From contig CAVUFS010000001.1 of NCBI GenBank assembly GCA_963740675.1, forward strand, positions 806,001 through 870,000: a stretch of 64,000 nt of DNA, given 5' to 3'. The position numbers and the translations under genes were made by a program. How positions within the stretch are numbered: the stretch's first letter is position 1; every line of letters starts with the position of its first letter. Origin of the DNA: CAIKMD01 sp963740675. Lineage in GTDB: Bacteria > Pseudomonadota > Alphaproteobacteria > ATCC43930 > CGMCC-115725. The notes under the pieces are model-generated. The model worked only from the letters and a program-made list of their open reading frames with translations, was not told the DNA's origin and did not search any database. Below are positions 9,142 through 17,244 of the stretch, in pieces.

Positions 9142-9846
9142 TCAATAACTCAGCTTTGGATACCAGTCCGTGCCGCGCCCGCCAGGCGTTAGATCGAGGA
9201 TCGACCACAGCGACGCGATGTCCGGCGCGTCGCGCGGATCCTGACCCGGATCGGCCATGTCCTTTTTCATCTCGCTGGCCCAGAACAACCGGACCGCGTC
9301 GCCCTCGCGCTGGTAAACGACGAGCGCCGGATATTCCCATCCCTCCGGAGTCAGGAGGTTGAGGTCTTTGGCGTAATCATCGCCGACGGTTTGAACGAAA
9401 TCGAGGTGGTGCCAGCCGCGTTCGCCCGCAAAAGCAATCTGCCGCGCGACCGGCGAGCGGCCGAGAATCTTCAGCGCCACACGCTGCTTGAGGTCGGCGG
9501 CGTTGCCGTTCACCGCGCCGAGCCAGTTGGTGCACATCGGACAAGGACGCTCGCGTTGCGGGCCGTACATCCAAAAATAGGTGACCAACGTATCGTGGTC
9601 GCCAAATAGTTCCTTGAGTCCGATGTCGGCGCCGTTGGCGTCCTTGAAGCGGTAGTTCTTGGCGAGGACGGGGCCGGGCGGCAGCGCGCGCCGCTGCTCG
9701 GCGAGCCGCGTCATATGGCGGCGGAATTCGATTTCTTCCGCAAGCAAGGCCGCGCGTGCCTTGCGGTATTCGGCGCTTTCGCCGGGAAACGGCGTCTTGG
9801 CCGTCTTGGCCAGTGTGGCGGCGGGTGTGAGGATGTGAGCATCCAT
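9142..9846 (-). CDS. DUF899 (thioredoxin-like) family protein
   Basis: 234 residues with a helical N terminus rich in Glu/Arg (AEYRKARAALLAEEIEFRR), the family stretch LPPGPVLAKNYRF, then a thioredoxin-like part with a C-P-M-C pair (RPCPMCTNWLGAVNG) and the family C terminus WSILDLTPGGRGTDWYPKL. Biochemical function of DUF899 is not established; the CxxC suggests thiol redox chemistry. A second, divergent DUF899 protein is at 15098-15862. Confidence 0.85.
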   Translation of the reverse strand: MDAHILTPAATLAKTAKTPFPGESAEYRKARAALLAEEIEFRRHMTRLAEQRRALPPGPVLAKNYRFKDANGADIGLKELFGDHDTLVTYFWMYGPQRERPCPMCTNWLGAVNGNAADLKQRVALKILGRSPVARQIAFAGERGWHHLDFVQTVGDDYAKDLNLLTPEGWEYPALVVYQREGDAVRLFWASEMKKDMADPGQDPRDAPDIASLWSILDLTPGGRGTDWYPKLSY

Positions 9847-9978
9847 GGGGCATTACTCCAGGGTTCGGCTCATAACGGCCTCGCGCGGATCATGGTTTCG
9901 CGGCGTCGCGTGCGGCTTTGGCTAAGCGGTGTGGAAGCGTTAGAAATCGGGCGGTTGAAAAGCGAGCAGGAGCAACTC

Positions 9979-10452
9979 GTGTCTAAAGCCACACGCGCGA
10001 CCGCCGCGCTGGAAAAATCCGGCGTTGCCTTCACGGTCCACAGCTACGATTACGATCCCGATGCTGACAAGATCGGCATGCAGGCCGCCGAGGCTTTGGG
10101 CGAGGCGCCCCAGCGCGTGTTGAAGACGCTGATGGCGCTGGTCGATGGCAAGCCGGTCTGCGTGATCGTGCCGTCCGATCGTGAAGTGTCGATGAAGAAG
10201 CTCGCCGCGGCGTTCGGCGGCAAATCGGCACAGATGATGAAGCCTGCCGAGGCCGAGCGCATCTCGGGCTACAAGGTCGGTGGCATCAGTCCTTTCGGCC
10301 AGATGCGCGCGCTGCCGACCGCCATCGAGGAACAGGCGATGGAGCATGATCTCGTCTACATGAATGGTGGCCAGCGTGGCTTGCAGGTACGCCTGAGCCC
10401 GCGCGATGTGGTGACGCTGCTGAAGGCGATCGTCGCGTCGTTGGTGGCGTAG
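9979..10452 (+). CDS. ybaK: Cys-tRNA(Pro)/Cys-tRNA(Cys) deacylase, YbaK/EbsC family
   Basis: YbaK hydrolyses mischarged Cys-tRNA(Pro). The 157-residue protein has the family order ALEKSGVAFTVHSYDYDP, a Lys in the binding pocket (RVLKTLMALVDGKPVCVIVPSD), KKLAAAFGGKSAQMMKPAEAER and GGISPFGQ. I chose GTG 9979 because the conserved part begins right after it and AGGAG lies upstream; the frame is open further 5-prime. Confidence 0.85.
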   Translation: MSKATRATAALEKSGVAFTVHSYDYDPDADKIGMQAAEALGEAPQRVLKTLMALVDGKPVCVIVPSDREVSMKKLAAAFGGKSAQMMKPAEAERISGYKVGGISPFGQMRALPTAIEEQAMEHDLVYMNGGQRGLQVRLSPRDVVTLLKAIVASLVA

Positions 10453-10527
10453 CCGCGCTGGTTTGGACAAAGCCCGCGCGATGGAGACAATAGGGCTACG
10501 CGCGAACCAACGAGCATGGGGTTTATC

Positions 10528-11403
10528 ATGGCGAACGTCGGTCTCACCGAAATCAGTCCGTTTTCCGTGGGGTTCGTGACGCGCGATATCCCGGTCGGCG
10601 ACGCGACCATCCACGTCCGCTCTGGCGGGCAGGGCCCCGCGGTCCTGATGCTGCACGGTTTCGGCGATAACGGCGATATGTGGCAGCCGCTCGCCGCCAC
10701 GCTCATGGGCAGCCACACCGTGATCGTTCCGGATCTGCGCGGCATGGGCCTCTCGTCGCATCCGCCGGGAGGTTACACGAAGAAGAGCCAGGCCGGCGAC
10801 ATGGCGAAAGTCCTCGATGCGCTTGGCGTGCAGGGACCGCTCTCGCTAGTGACGCACGATATCGGCAACATGGTCGGCTATGCTTTCGCGGCGCTCAATC
10901 GCCAGCGCGTGACGCGCTGGGTGGTGATGGATGCACCGCTGCCGGGCGTCGGTCATTGGGAAGCGCAGCTCCTTAATCCGAAGACCTGGCATTTCAACTT
11001 TCGCGGGCCGGACGTCGAGCGGCTGGTCGCCGGGCGCGAGCGGATTTTCCTCGATCGGTTCTGGAACGAACTCTCTGCCAATCCGTCCGCGATTGTCGAA
11101 TCGGTGCGCAGCCATTACGCGGCGCTCTATGCCCAGCCGCAGGCGATGCATGATTCGTTCGAGCAATTTGGCGCTTTCGCGCAAGATGCGATCGATAACA
11201 AAGCCTTTCTCGCCGAGGGCAAGCTGGCGATGCCTGTCCTCGCCATCGGCGGCGATCATTCTTATGGCGCGCAACTGGCGACCGAAATCGGCTTCGCCGC
11301 CGCCGATGTGAAAAGCGTATCGATCGCGAATTCGGGCCATTGGCTGATGGAAGAGCAGCCGAAGGCGACGGTCGCGGCGATCGTTGCCTTCATCGGCGCG
11401 TAA
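10528..11403 (+). CDS. Alpha/beta hydrolase with Asp nucleophile
   Basis: About 291 residues. HGFGDNGDMW supplies the oxyanion region and the elbow is VTHDIGNMVG with Asp111. A cap domain and a C-terminal His (SIANSGHWLMEEQ) complete the triad. This is the third alpha/beta hydrolase within 4.5 kb and the second with an Asp nucleophile. It resembles epoxide hydrolases and fluoroacetate-dehalogenase-like enzymes; the substrate is unknown. ATG 10516 is an alternative start 12 bases upstream; neither has a strong ribosome-binding site. Confidence 0.8.
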   Translation: MANVGLTEISPFSVGFVTRDIPVGDATIHVRSGGQGPAVLMLHGFGDNGDMWQPLAATLMGSHTVIVPDLRGMGLSSHPPGGYTKKSQAGDMAKVLDALGVQGPLSLVTHDIGNMVGYAFAALNRQRVTRWVVMDAPLPGVGHWEAQLLNPKTWHFNFRGPDVERLVAGRERIFLDRFWNELSANPSAIVESVRSHYAALYAQPQAMHDSFEQFGAFAQDAIDNKAFLAEGKLAMPVLAIGGDHSYGAQLATEIGFAAADVKSVSIANSGHWLMEEQPKATVAAIVAFIGA

Positions 11404-11488
11404 TTTCGGGGTGTGCTGATCCTCCCAATCGGGAGAATCAGCGGCGGATAGGTGGCGTCGGTCTTCATAATAGACTCCGGCGGCATCG

Positions 11489-12445
11489 CTACGCGGCTAG
11501 CCTGGCCTTTCTCCGAATGATCTCGGCAAATCCTTCGCGCCACGATGGGTGTTGCGGGCGCCATTCGAGCTCGTTCTTTGCTTTGGCGTTCGATCCCGCG
11601 CGCGATTCCGTCATCATGACGACCAGATGCTCGCCGGCAAAAAAGCGCGCAAGCCATGCCGGCACGTGGATCGGCGGCTTCGCGCCCAGCATATCGGCGA
11701 GGGTGGGAAGCCATTCGCGCACTGGCGTGGGTTCGTCATCGACGACATTGTAGACACCGCGGCCGCGCTCAATGGCCGCCATTGTCGCCTCGGCTGCATC
11801 GTTGATATGGAGGAATGACCACCACGCGGCGCCGCTCCCGATCAACGGCACGTGCCGTTTCCGTATCTCATTGATGAAACCGGCATCGAACATCCCTGTG
11901 TCATTGCCGTAGAACGAGCCATAGCGAAGCACGACGCCATCAATGCCTGTCGCGCTCGTGACGGCGTTTTCGAGGTAACGGATCGCGTCGAGGGAACGCC
12001 GCAATTCCTCCGGCGGATTGGGGTCGAGCGGATCCGTTTCCGATTTCACGTTCCCGCCGCTGCGCGCGTATGGCCAGCCGCAATAGCTTTGCGCGACGAA
12101 GCGCTTCACGCCAGCATCGCGCGCTGCGGCGAGCAGATGATCCGTTCCGCGGGTTCGCAACAAGTTGCTGTTCGCGAAGGTGCGATCGAATTTCCTGAGA
12201 TCCGAGGCGCCGGTCAAATCGGTGAGTTCGTGCACGATCACATCTGGCCGCGCAGCCGCGACCGCGGCTCGAAGGGGCCTTTCGTCCAGTGCATCCGCGA
12301 CGACGGGCTCAGCGCCAAGCTCACGCAGGGAAGCGGCTTTGGCGGGCGTGCGCGTCAGGCCGACTACGGTGTGGCCGGCGCGCACCAAACGGGGAACCAA
12401 TCGCCGTCCAACCGAGCCGGTCGCGCCTGCCACGAAAATGCGCAT
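11489..12445 (-). CDS. NAD(P)-dependent epimerase/dehydratase (extended SDR)
   Basis: 318 residues with the Rossmann motif VAGATGSVGRRL and an extended-SDR C-terminal substrate domain. At the usual Y-x3-K position there is QSYCGWPY, so the lysine is not obviously placed and the activity may be atypical (NmrA/TMR-like sensor or reductase). GGAGGG precedes the ATG. It is divergent from a TetR gene with a 52-base gap that holds a palindromic operator, so it is the probable target of that regulator. Confidence 0.8.
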   Translation of the reverse strand: MRIFVAGATGSVGRRLVPRLVRAGHTVVGLTRTPAKAASLRELGAEPVVADALDERPLRAAVAAARPDVIVHELTDLTGASDLRKFDRTFANSNLLRTRGTDHLLAAARDAGVKRFVAQSYCGWPYARSGGNVKSETDPLDPNPPEELRRSLDAIRYLENAVTSATGIDGVVLRYGSFYGNDTGMFDAGFINEIRKRHVPLIGSGAAWWSFLHINDAAEATMAAIERGRGVYNVVDDEPTPVREWLPTLADMLGAKPPIHVPAWLARFFAGEHLVVMMTESRAGSNAKAKNELEWRPQHPSWREGFAEIIRRKARLAA

Positions 12446-12460
12446 CGATCCCTCCGCCGT

Positions 12461-12489
12461 TTGACAACCTACTCATCAGTAGGTAATTC
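12461..12489 (+). promoter_or_regulatory. Promoter with embedded TetR-type operator
   Basis: TTGACA (12461-12466) and TAATTC (12484-12489) are spaced by 17 bases, upstream of the tetR start at 12498. The spacer is filled by a perfect palindrome, ACCTACT-CATC-AGTAGGT (12467-12484). Binding there would block this promoter and probably the divergent epimerase promoter. Confidence 0.7.
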
Positions 12490-12497
12490 GGCCGGCG

Positions 12498-13106
12498 ATG
12501 GCGTCAAGAGTGCGAAAGCGGCTCAATGCGGCGGACCGGCGCAAAAAAATCCTTGCCGCCGCCATAAAGGCTTTGGCGCGGCAGGGCTATGACAATACCT
12601 CGATGGATCGGATCGCCGCGGGCGCGAAGATCACGAAGCCGGTGCTTTACGATCATTTCTCATCAAAGCAGGCGTTGTTTCTGGCCGTCCTGCAATCGAT
12701 ACGCGATGGCCTGATCGGCCGCGCCCAGGCCATCGCGGATACCGGCGGCGGCACGGAAGAAAAGTTTCGCCGCAACATCGACGCCTTCCTGCAATTCGTC
12801 GAGGAAGAGCCCGAGGCGGCACGGGTTCTGCTGACCGTGCCGCGCGGCGATCCGCGCGCTGCCGACGTCTCGCGCGCCGTGCAGGCCGGCGCGACCGCAG
12901 GGATCGCGCCGCTGCTCGCCGCTTTCATGCCCGGCAGCGCGGCCTGGCAGCTTCACGCGGCGACCGAATTCCTTAAAGAGGGGCTTCACGCGCTCGCGGT
13001 TTGGTGGCTCGACCATCCAGATCACGCGCGTGAGGAACTCGTCGATATGGTGATGGATATCGCGTGGAAGGGATTGCGGCGCAAAAATCCCGAGCGGCGG
13101 TCGTAG
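12498..13106 (+). CDS. TetR/AcrR family transcriptional regulator
   Basis: 202 residues. The N-terminal helix-turn-helix is clear (ILAAAIKALARQGYDNTSMD, then IAAGAKITKPVLYDHFSSKQALF), followed by an all-helical ligand domain with a C-terminal TetR_C-like region. It is divergent from the epimerase gene and sits beside the ACCTACT-N4-AGTAGGT operator, which implies autorepression and control of the epimerase. The start is 9 bases after the -10 box, so the leader is very short or absent. Confidence 0.9.
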   Translation: MASRVRKRLNAADRRKKILAAAIKALARQGYDNTSMDRIAAGAKITKPVLYDHFSSKQALFLAVLQSIRDGLIGRAQAIADTGGGTEEKFRRNIDAFLQFVEEEPEAARVLLTVPRGDPRAADVSRAVQAGATAGIAPLLAAFMPGSAAWQLHAATEFLKEGLHALAVWWLDHPDHAREELVDMVMDIAWKGLRRKNPERRS

Positions 13107-13754
13107 TTAGGCGCGCGTGGCGTTGCGTTTCGGCCGGCGGATGACGCGCACCTTGCCGCTGCTCCCGCCGCCGCAGAAAAGCTGATCGCCACCATCTGAT
13201 TCGAGGCCCGACACAGCGGTGCCTGCCGGCATCGCGAGCGTTTCCAGCACCTCGCCGCTTTGCGGATCGATGCGCCGCACATCGCTCTCGTCGCCTTCCC
13301 AGGTGCCGTGCCAGAGCTCGCCATCGACCCAGGTCACGCCGGTGACGATGCGATTGCATTCGATGGTGCGCAGGATCGCGCCAGTCTGCGGATCGATTTG
13401 AACGATCTTGCGCGCGCGCGGCTGTCCCACCCAAAGCGTGCCTTCCGCCCAGGCGAGGCCTGAAACGCTGTCGCCCGGCACCGGGATGCTTCCGATCACG
13501 CGGCCTGTCTTCGGATCGATCTTCTGGATGCGATCTTCGGCGATCTGAAAGAGGTGCGTTCCGTCGAACGCCGTGCCCGCATGTCCGGGAACATCAATAC
13601 TGCGCGCGATTTTGCCGCTCGCGGGATCGAGGGCGTTGATCCTTTCACCCGACGCAAACCAGATGTGATGACCATCGAAGGTCAGGCCGTGCACCTGGCT
13701 GATGCCGGGGAAGGGGCCATATTCGCGCAGGATCTCGGCGGTCGATTGTTTCAT
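13107..13754 (-). CDS. Beta-propeller protein (Vgb/glutamine-cyclotransferase-like)
   Basis: 215 residues made of repeated blades of the form GxxxxxIDPxTGxVxxSIxVPG; at least five occur (for example INALDPASGKIARSIDVPG and VQIDPQTGAILRTIECNR). No signal peptide is visible. Such propellers occur in virginiamycin B lyase and glutaminyl cyclotransferases, but no catalytic residues can be assigned. The start at 13754 has GAGGAG upstream. It lies 36 bases downstream of the TPR/winged-helix regulator on the same strand, so it is likely co-transcribed with it. Confidence 0.75.
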   Translation of the reverse strand: MKQSTAEILREYGPFPGISQVHGLTFDGHHIWFASGERINALDPASGKIARSIDVPGHAGTAFDGTHLFQIAEDRIQKIDPKTGRVIGSIPVPGDSVSGLAWAEGTLWVGQPRARKIVQIDPQTGAILRTIECNRIVTGVTWVDGELWHGTWEGDESDVRRIDPQSGEVLETLAMPAGTAVSGLESDGGDQLFCGGGSSGKVRVIRRPKRNATRA

Positions 13755-13789
13755 GGTTGCGCTCCTCGTCGATTGTTCATGCTGCAAAG

Positions 13790-15010
13790 CTAATCGCTCG
13801 GCAGCGGGCCCGGGAGTAACAAGCTTGTCGGGAATGCGGGCACCGGCGGCGTCAGCCAACGCCGCGCGCGGCCGCGGCCGAAGGATTGCACCTTGCCGGC
13901 AGTCGCCAGCGCATCGAGCGCGCGCTGCACCGTGCGCGAGCTGGCGCCAAGCGCGATCGCCAATGCTGAGCTCGACCATGCTTCGCCATCGGCGAGGAAA
14001 GCGAGCACGGTCGAATGTTGCTCATCGACCGGCGGCGCCAACACGACAACATCGCCGCTGTGGCGTGGCGCGAGCGCGAAGCCTTCTGATGTCGCGCTCA
14101 CCTCAACAAACGATCGCAGCGCCGCGCGCAGCCGTCCGATCTCGACGCGCAACCGCGCGCGGTGCAAGTCATCGGCAAATTTCGCGCCGAAAGCGCGCGC
14201 CAGCAGCGTGACGCGCGGCGCGTCGCCGGGCCACGCTTCGCCCAAGGCGCGGGCGAGGGCGAACAGCACCGGGCGGCTGGCGAGCGAGACGATCTTGCCT
14301 TCGCGGCGCACGACATGACGGCACGCATCGATCACCAATGCCTTCGACGCGAGCAGCGCTTCGACGTCTTCGAGTAGAAGATCGCGTTCTTGACGCTGGG
14401 CGATCACTCGTGCCGCGGGTGCGGTCATCGCTCGCGCGGCGCTTTCGACTTCGGCGATCAGAGCAGGGATCGCTGCGGCATGCGCGGCGCTTGCGGCCCG
14501 GTCGAGCGCCGCGCGTGCCGCTTTCGTCCGCAAGCGGCGAATGGCGATACCGGCAATCACCAACTCGCGCGCAACACGGGACGCTGGTGGAAGTTCTGAA
14601 AGGTCGCGTTGGGCGAGCGCACGTTCCGCTTCATCGAGCTGCCCGAGCAGCAGCAAACGGCGCAGCTCGAGGTTGTCTGCATGCACGGCATTGGCGCGGT
14701 CGCCATGCGCTTCGAGCGTCGCCTTCGCCGTATCGAGCGCCTTGACCGGCCAGCTCAGATCGCGCGAGACGAAAGCGATCTCGGCCTCGGCGACGACGCA
14801 GCGTGCCCGCGCCACCGCTTCTTTCGGACCGAAGCCGCGTGCGGCGCGGCGCAAGAGCGCCTTCGCACGATCGAACTCGCCAAGCTGCGCCATGGCGATG
14901 CCGCGCAGCGCGAGGGCCGGGGGATCATCGCGCAAAGCGACGCGGTTGAGGGCGCCGAGCGGATCACCCTTGGCGAGGGCGCGCCCCGCCGCCGTGATCA
15001 GCGAATCCAT
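13790..15010 (-). CDS. Transcriptional regulator with TPR-like N terminus and C-terminal winged helix
   Basis: 406 residues, extremely Ala/Leu/Arg rich. Residues about 1-210 form TPR-like helical pairs (for example ALAKGDPLGALNRVALRDDP). Residues about 225-300 look like an OmpR/SARP-type DNA-binding region (VIDACRHVVRREGKIVSLAS, then LRVEIGRLRAALR). Residues about 335-390 are a second winged helix (SSALAIALGASSRTVQRALD). It is divergent from the DUF899 gene at 15098 with an 87-base gap, which suggests control of that gene. No ligand can be assigned. Confidence 0.7.
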   Translation of the reverse strand: MDSLITAAGRALAKGDPLGALNRVALRDDPPALALRGIAMAQLGEFDRAKALLRRAARGFGPKEAVARARCVVAEAEIAFVSRDLSWPVKALDTAKATLEAHGDRANAVHADNLELRRLLLLGQLDEAERALAQRDLSELPPASRVARELVIAGIAIRRLRTKAARAALDRAASAAHAAAIPALIAEVESAARAMTAPAARVIAQRQERDLLLEDVEALLASKALVIDACRHVVRREGKIVSLASRPVLFALARALGEAWPGDAPRVTLLARAFGAKFADDLHRARLRVEIGRLRAALRSFVEVSATSEGFALAPRHSGDVVVLAPPVDEQHSTVLAFLADGEAWSSSALAIALGASSRTVQRALDALATAGKVQSFGRGRARRWLTPPVPAFPTSLLLPGPLPSD

Positions 15011-15097
15011 CTGAATCCCGACACACTTGTCACTCCCCTCATCGCGCTCTCCGACCCTAAGTCTATCTCACGACCTTGGACGAAAGGAGAGACGACA

Positions 15098-15862
15098 ATG
15101 ACGAAACATCCGACCGGAACACGGCAAGAGTGGCTCGCGGCGCGGCTCGATCTGCTGCACGCGGAGAAAGAATTGACCCACCGCAGCGACGAGATCGCGC
15201 GCCAGCGGCAGGCGCTGCCCTGGGTGCGGCTCGACAAGGATTATGTCTTCGACACCGAGGGCGGAAAGCAATCGCTGCGCGATCTCTTCGCGGGCCGCTC
15301 GCAGCTTCTCGTCTACCACTTCATGTTCGGGTCCGATTGGTCGGCGGGTTGTCCGTCCTGCTCGATGATCGCGGATGGCTTCAACGGGCTCGACACGCAT
15401 CTCGCCCAACATGACGTGATGCTCTGTGCGGTGTCGCGTGCGCCTCTTGCGAAACTGCAAGCCTATAAACAGCGCATGGGCTGGAGCTTCCCTTGGGCAT
15501 CTTCAAGCGATAGCGACTTCAACTTCGACTACGACGTTGCTTTCACCGAAGAACAACAGCGCGCCGGTCGCATCGAATACAATTACGCGCGCGACAGCCA
15601 TGCGATGGATATGAATCCGGCGCCGGAACCCGTTGCCCGGCTCGCGGCAAGCTGCGGCACCGATGCGCCCGCCTATTCGCGCGATCGGCCGGGCATGAGC
15701 GCTTTCGTGATCGAGGACGGCGCCGTCTATCACACCTATTCTACCTACGCGCGCGGCGTCGATGCGATCTGGGGCATCTATCCCTGGCTCGATCGCGCAC
15801 CGAAGGGACGCAACGAGGCCGGCATCTGGTGGCGCCGCCACGACGAATACGACAAGCGATAA
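15098..15862 (+). CDS. DUF899 (thioredoxin-like) family protein
   Basis: 254 residues. The DUF899 order is clear: helical N terminus (EWLAARLDLLHAEKELTHR), RQALPWVRLDKDYVFDTEGG, FMFGSDWSAGCPSCSMIADG with a C-P-S-C pair, and the family C terminus RGVDAIWGIYPWLDRAPKGR. AAAGGAG precedes ATG 15098. A membrane microprotein follows 12 bases later. It is only distantly similar to the DUF899 protein at 9142-9846, so this is not a recent duplication. Confidence 0.88.
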   Translation: MTKHPTGTRQEWLAARLDLLHAEKELTHRSDEIARQRQALPWVRLDKDYVFDTEGGKQSLRDLFAGRSQLLVYHFMFGSDWSAGCPSCSMIADGFNGLDTHLAQHDVMLCAVSRAPLAKLQAYKQRMGWSFPWASSSDSDFNFDYDVAFTEEQQRAGRIEYNYARDSHAMDMNPAPEPVARLAASCGTDAPAYSRDRPGMSAFVIEDGAVYHTYSTYARGVDAIWGIYPWLDRAPKGRNEAGIWWRRHDEYDKR

Positions 15863-15874
15863 GCGGAGCGGGCG

Positions 15875-16099
15875 ATGGCAAAGATCGACATCGCGGATAT
15901 CGCGGCGTGGCTGCATCTCGCGGCCACGCCGAGCTTCGCCGCCATGGCCGCGGTCACGACAATGCTTGGCAGTGGCCCGGACATGATCTGCGGGCACGCT
16001 TTGTCGCTGACCGGCATGGTGCCGATGTACCTGTTGATGAGCGCGTTCCACGCCGCGCCCTGGCTGAAGCTTGCAGGCGCAGCGCGGTCCGGCTCTTAG
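15875..16099 (+). CDS. Small membrane protein downstream of DUF899
   Basis: 74 residues with two hydrophobic stretches (about 12-32 and 40-58), one Cys (MICGHALSL) and no recognised domain. GGAG lies 7 bases before the ATG and the gap to the DUF899 stop is 12 bases, so they form one transcription unit. The Cys in a membrane protein next to a thioredoxin-like protein may matter, but that is speculation. Confidence 0.65.
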   Translation: MAKIDIADIAAWLHLAATPSFAAMAAVTTMLGSGPDMICGHALSLTGMVPMYLLMSAFHAAPWLKLAGAARSGS

Positions 16100-16140
16100 G
16101 AAGCGTCGCAACTCGATGCGCATGATTGCGTTAAATCGTC

Positions 16141-16614
16141 ATGACGATGAACACCGGAACGATCGCCCAATCGCATGAAATTGCCCGAACCCTTATTGGC
16201 GCATGGCAACTTGTGTCCTGGTCCGAAATAAAGAACGACGGAACGGTCGCCTATCCACTGGGCGAGCACGCGATCGGCCAGTTGGTGTATAGCGCCGACG
16301 GTCATGTCGCGGCGCAGCTGGCACGGAAAGAAGCGAAGCCGCTGCACGAAGAGGATTGGAAGGCCGCGACGGAGACGGAAAGTGCCGCGGCATGGAAATC
16401 CTATTTCGGGTATTTTGGCACGTTCTCGATCGACACCGAAAAGAAGGCAGTCGTCCACCACGTCGAAGGGTCGTGGTTTCCGAACCTCGCTCACACCGAC
16501 CAGATCCGATCTTTCCACTTCGACGGCGGCCGGCTTGTTCTCGATGCCGATACGGCGTGGGGCAAAGTTCGCATCGTTTGGGAACGCACGCCAGATTGCT
16601 CCGGCAATCTCTGA
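16141..16614 (+). CDS. Lipocalin-like domain protein
   Basis: 157 residues matching the bacterial lipocalin-like family: LIGAWQLVSWSEIKNDG at the start, GQLVYSADGHVAAQL, YFGYFGTFSIDTEKKAVVHH and a C-terminal IVWERTPD. These cytosolic beta-barrel proteins probably bind small molecules; few have known ligands. ATG 16147 is an equally possible start. It converges on marR. Confidence 0.8.
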   Translation: MTMNTGTIAQSHEIARTLIGAWQLVSWSEIKNDGTVAYPLGEHAIGQLVYSADGHVAAQLARKEAKPLHEEDWKAATETESAAAWKSYFGYFGTFSIDTEKKAVVHHVEGSWFPNLAHTDQIRSFHFDGGRLVLDADTAWGKVRIVWERTPDCSGNL

Positions 16615-16628
16615 CGGCGCATCGCGCC

Positions 16629-17111
16629 CTAAAGCGCGGCGAGCAGCTTCTTCAGCAACTGATTGAGCTTGTCCTGCTCGGCCGGCGTGAGCGCGGCGAG
16701 CAGCTTCTCCTCGTTGGCGACGTGCTTGGTGAGCGTTTCGTCAACGATCGCGTGGCCTCGCGGGGTGAGCGCGATCAGCTTGCCGCGCCGGTCGTTAGGA
16801 TCGGGCCGGCGCTCGGTGAACCCGGCGCGCTCGAGCCGATCAAGCCGTGCGGTCATGCCGCCTGACGAGATCATCAGCGCCTCATAAAGCCGCGTCGGCG
16901 AGAGCATGTAGGGTTGGCCGGCGCGGCGCAGCGTCGCCAACACATCGAACTCGCCGGGTTGCAGCCCGGCTTCGCTAAAGAGTGGATTCATGTGATCGCG
17001 CATCACGCGCTCGGCCGCCTCGGATAACCGCCCGAACAGCGCCATCGGCAGCGTGGGCAGATCCGGGCGCTCGCGGCGCCATTGCTCGATGGCGGTATCG
17101 GCGCGATCCAT
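16629..17111 (-). CDS. MarR family transcriptional regulator
   Basis: 160 residues with the MarR winged helix: LQPGEFDVLATLRRAG, then SPTRLYEALMISSGGMTARL and the wing DRLERAGFTERRPDPNDRR. It is divergent from a VOC gene across a 133-base gap that contains an 11-bp-arm palindrome. It therefore probably represses itself and the VOC gene and responds to a small aromatic or electrophile, as MarR proteins often do. Confidence 0.92.
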   Translation of the reverse strand: MDRADTAIEQWRRERPDLPTLPMALFGRLSEAAERVMRDHMNPLFSEAGLQPGEFDVLATLRRAGQPYMLSPTRLYEALMISSGGMTARLDRLERAGFTERRPDPNDRRGKLIALTPRGHAIVDETLTKHVANEEKLLAALTPAEQDKLNQLLKKLLAAL

Positions 17112-17132
17112 AGCCTCTCCGTTCCCTCGACG

Positions 17133-17168
17133 GAAAGTATCTTGACAAGAAGATACTTTCTCTATAGA
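17133..17168. promoter_or_regulatory. MarR-type operator overlapping a VOC promoter
   Basis: GAAAGTATCTT (17133-17143) and AAGATACTTTC (17150-17160) form a perfect 11-bp inverted repeat with a 6-base spacer. A half-site AAACTTTC follows at 17168-17175. TTGACA at 17142-17147 overlaps it and TATAGA at 17163-17168 is a candidate -10 with a short 15-base spacing. Confidence 0.75.
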
Positions 17169-17244
17169 AACTTTCTAGCGAGATAATATGACGTCATTCT
17201 GCAAAAGGCAAAAGAGAAGGCCGATAAAAGAGAAGGAGGATGTG

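Noticed and set aside
11489..12592. Plus-strand frames opposite the epimerase gene
   Set aside because: Shadow frames of GC-rich coding DNA without start signals or family similarity.
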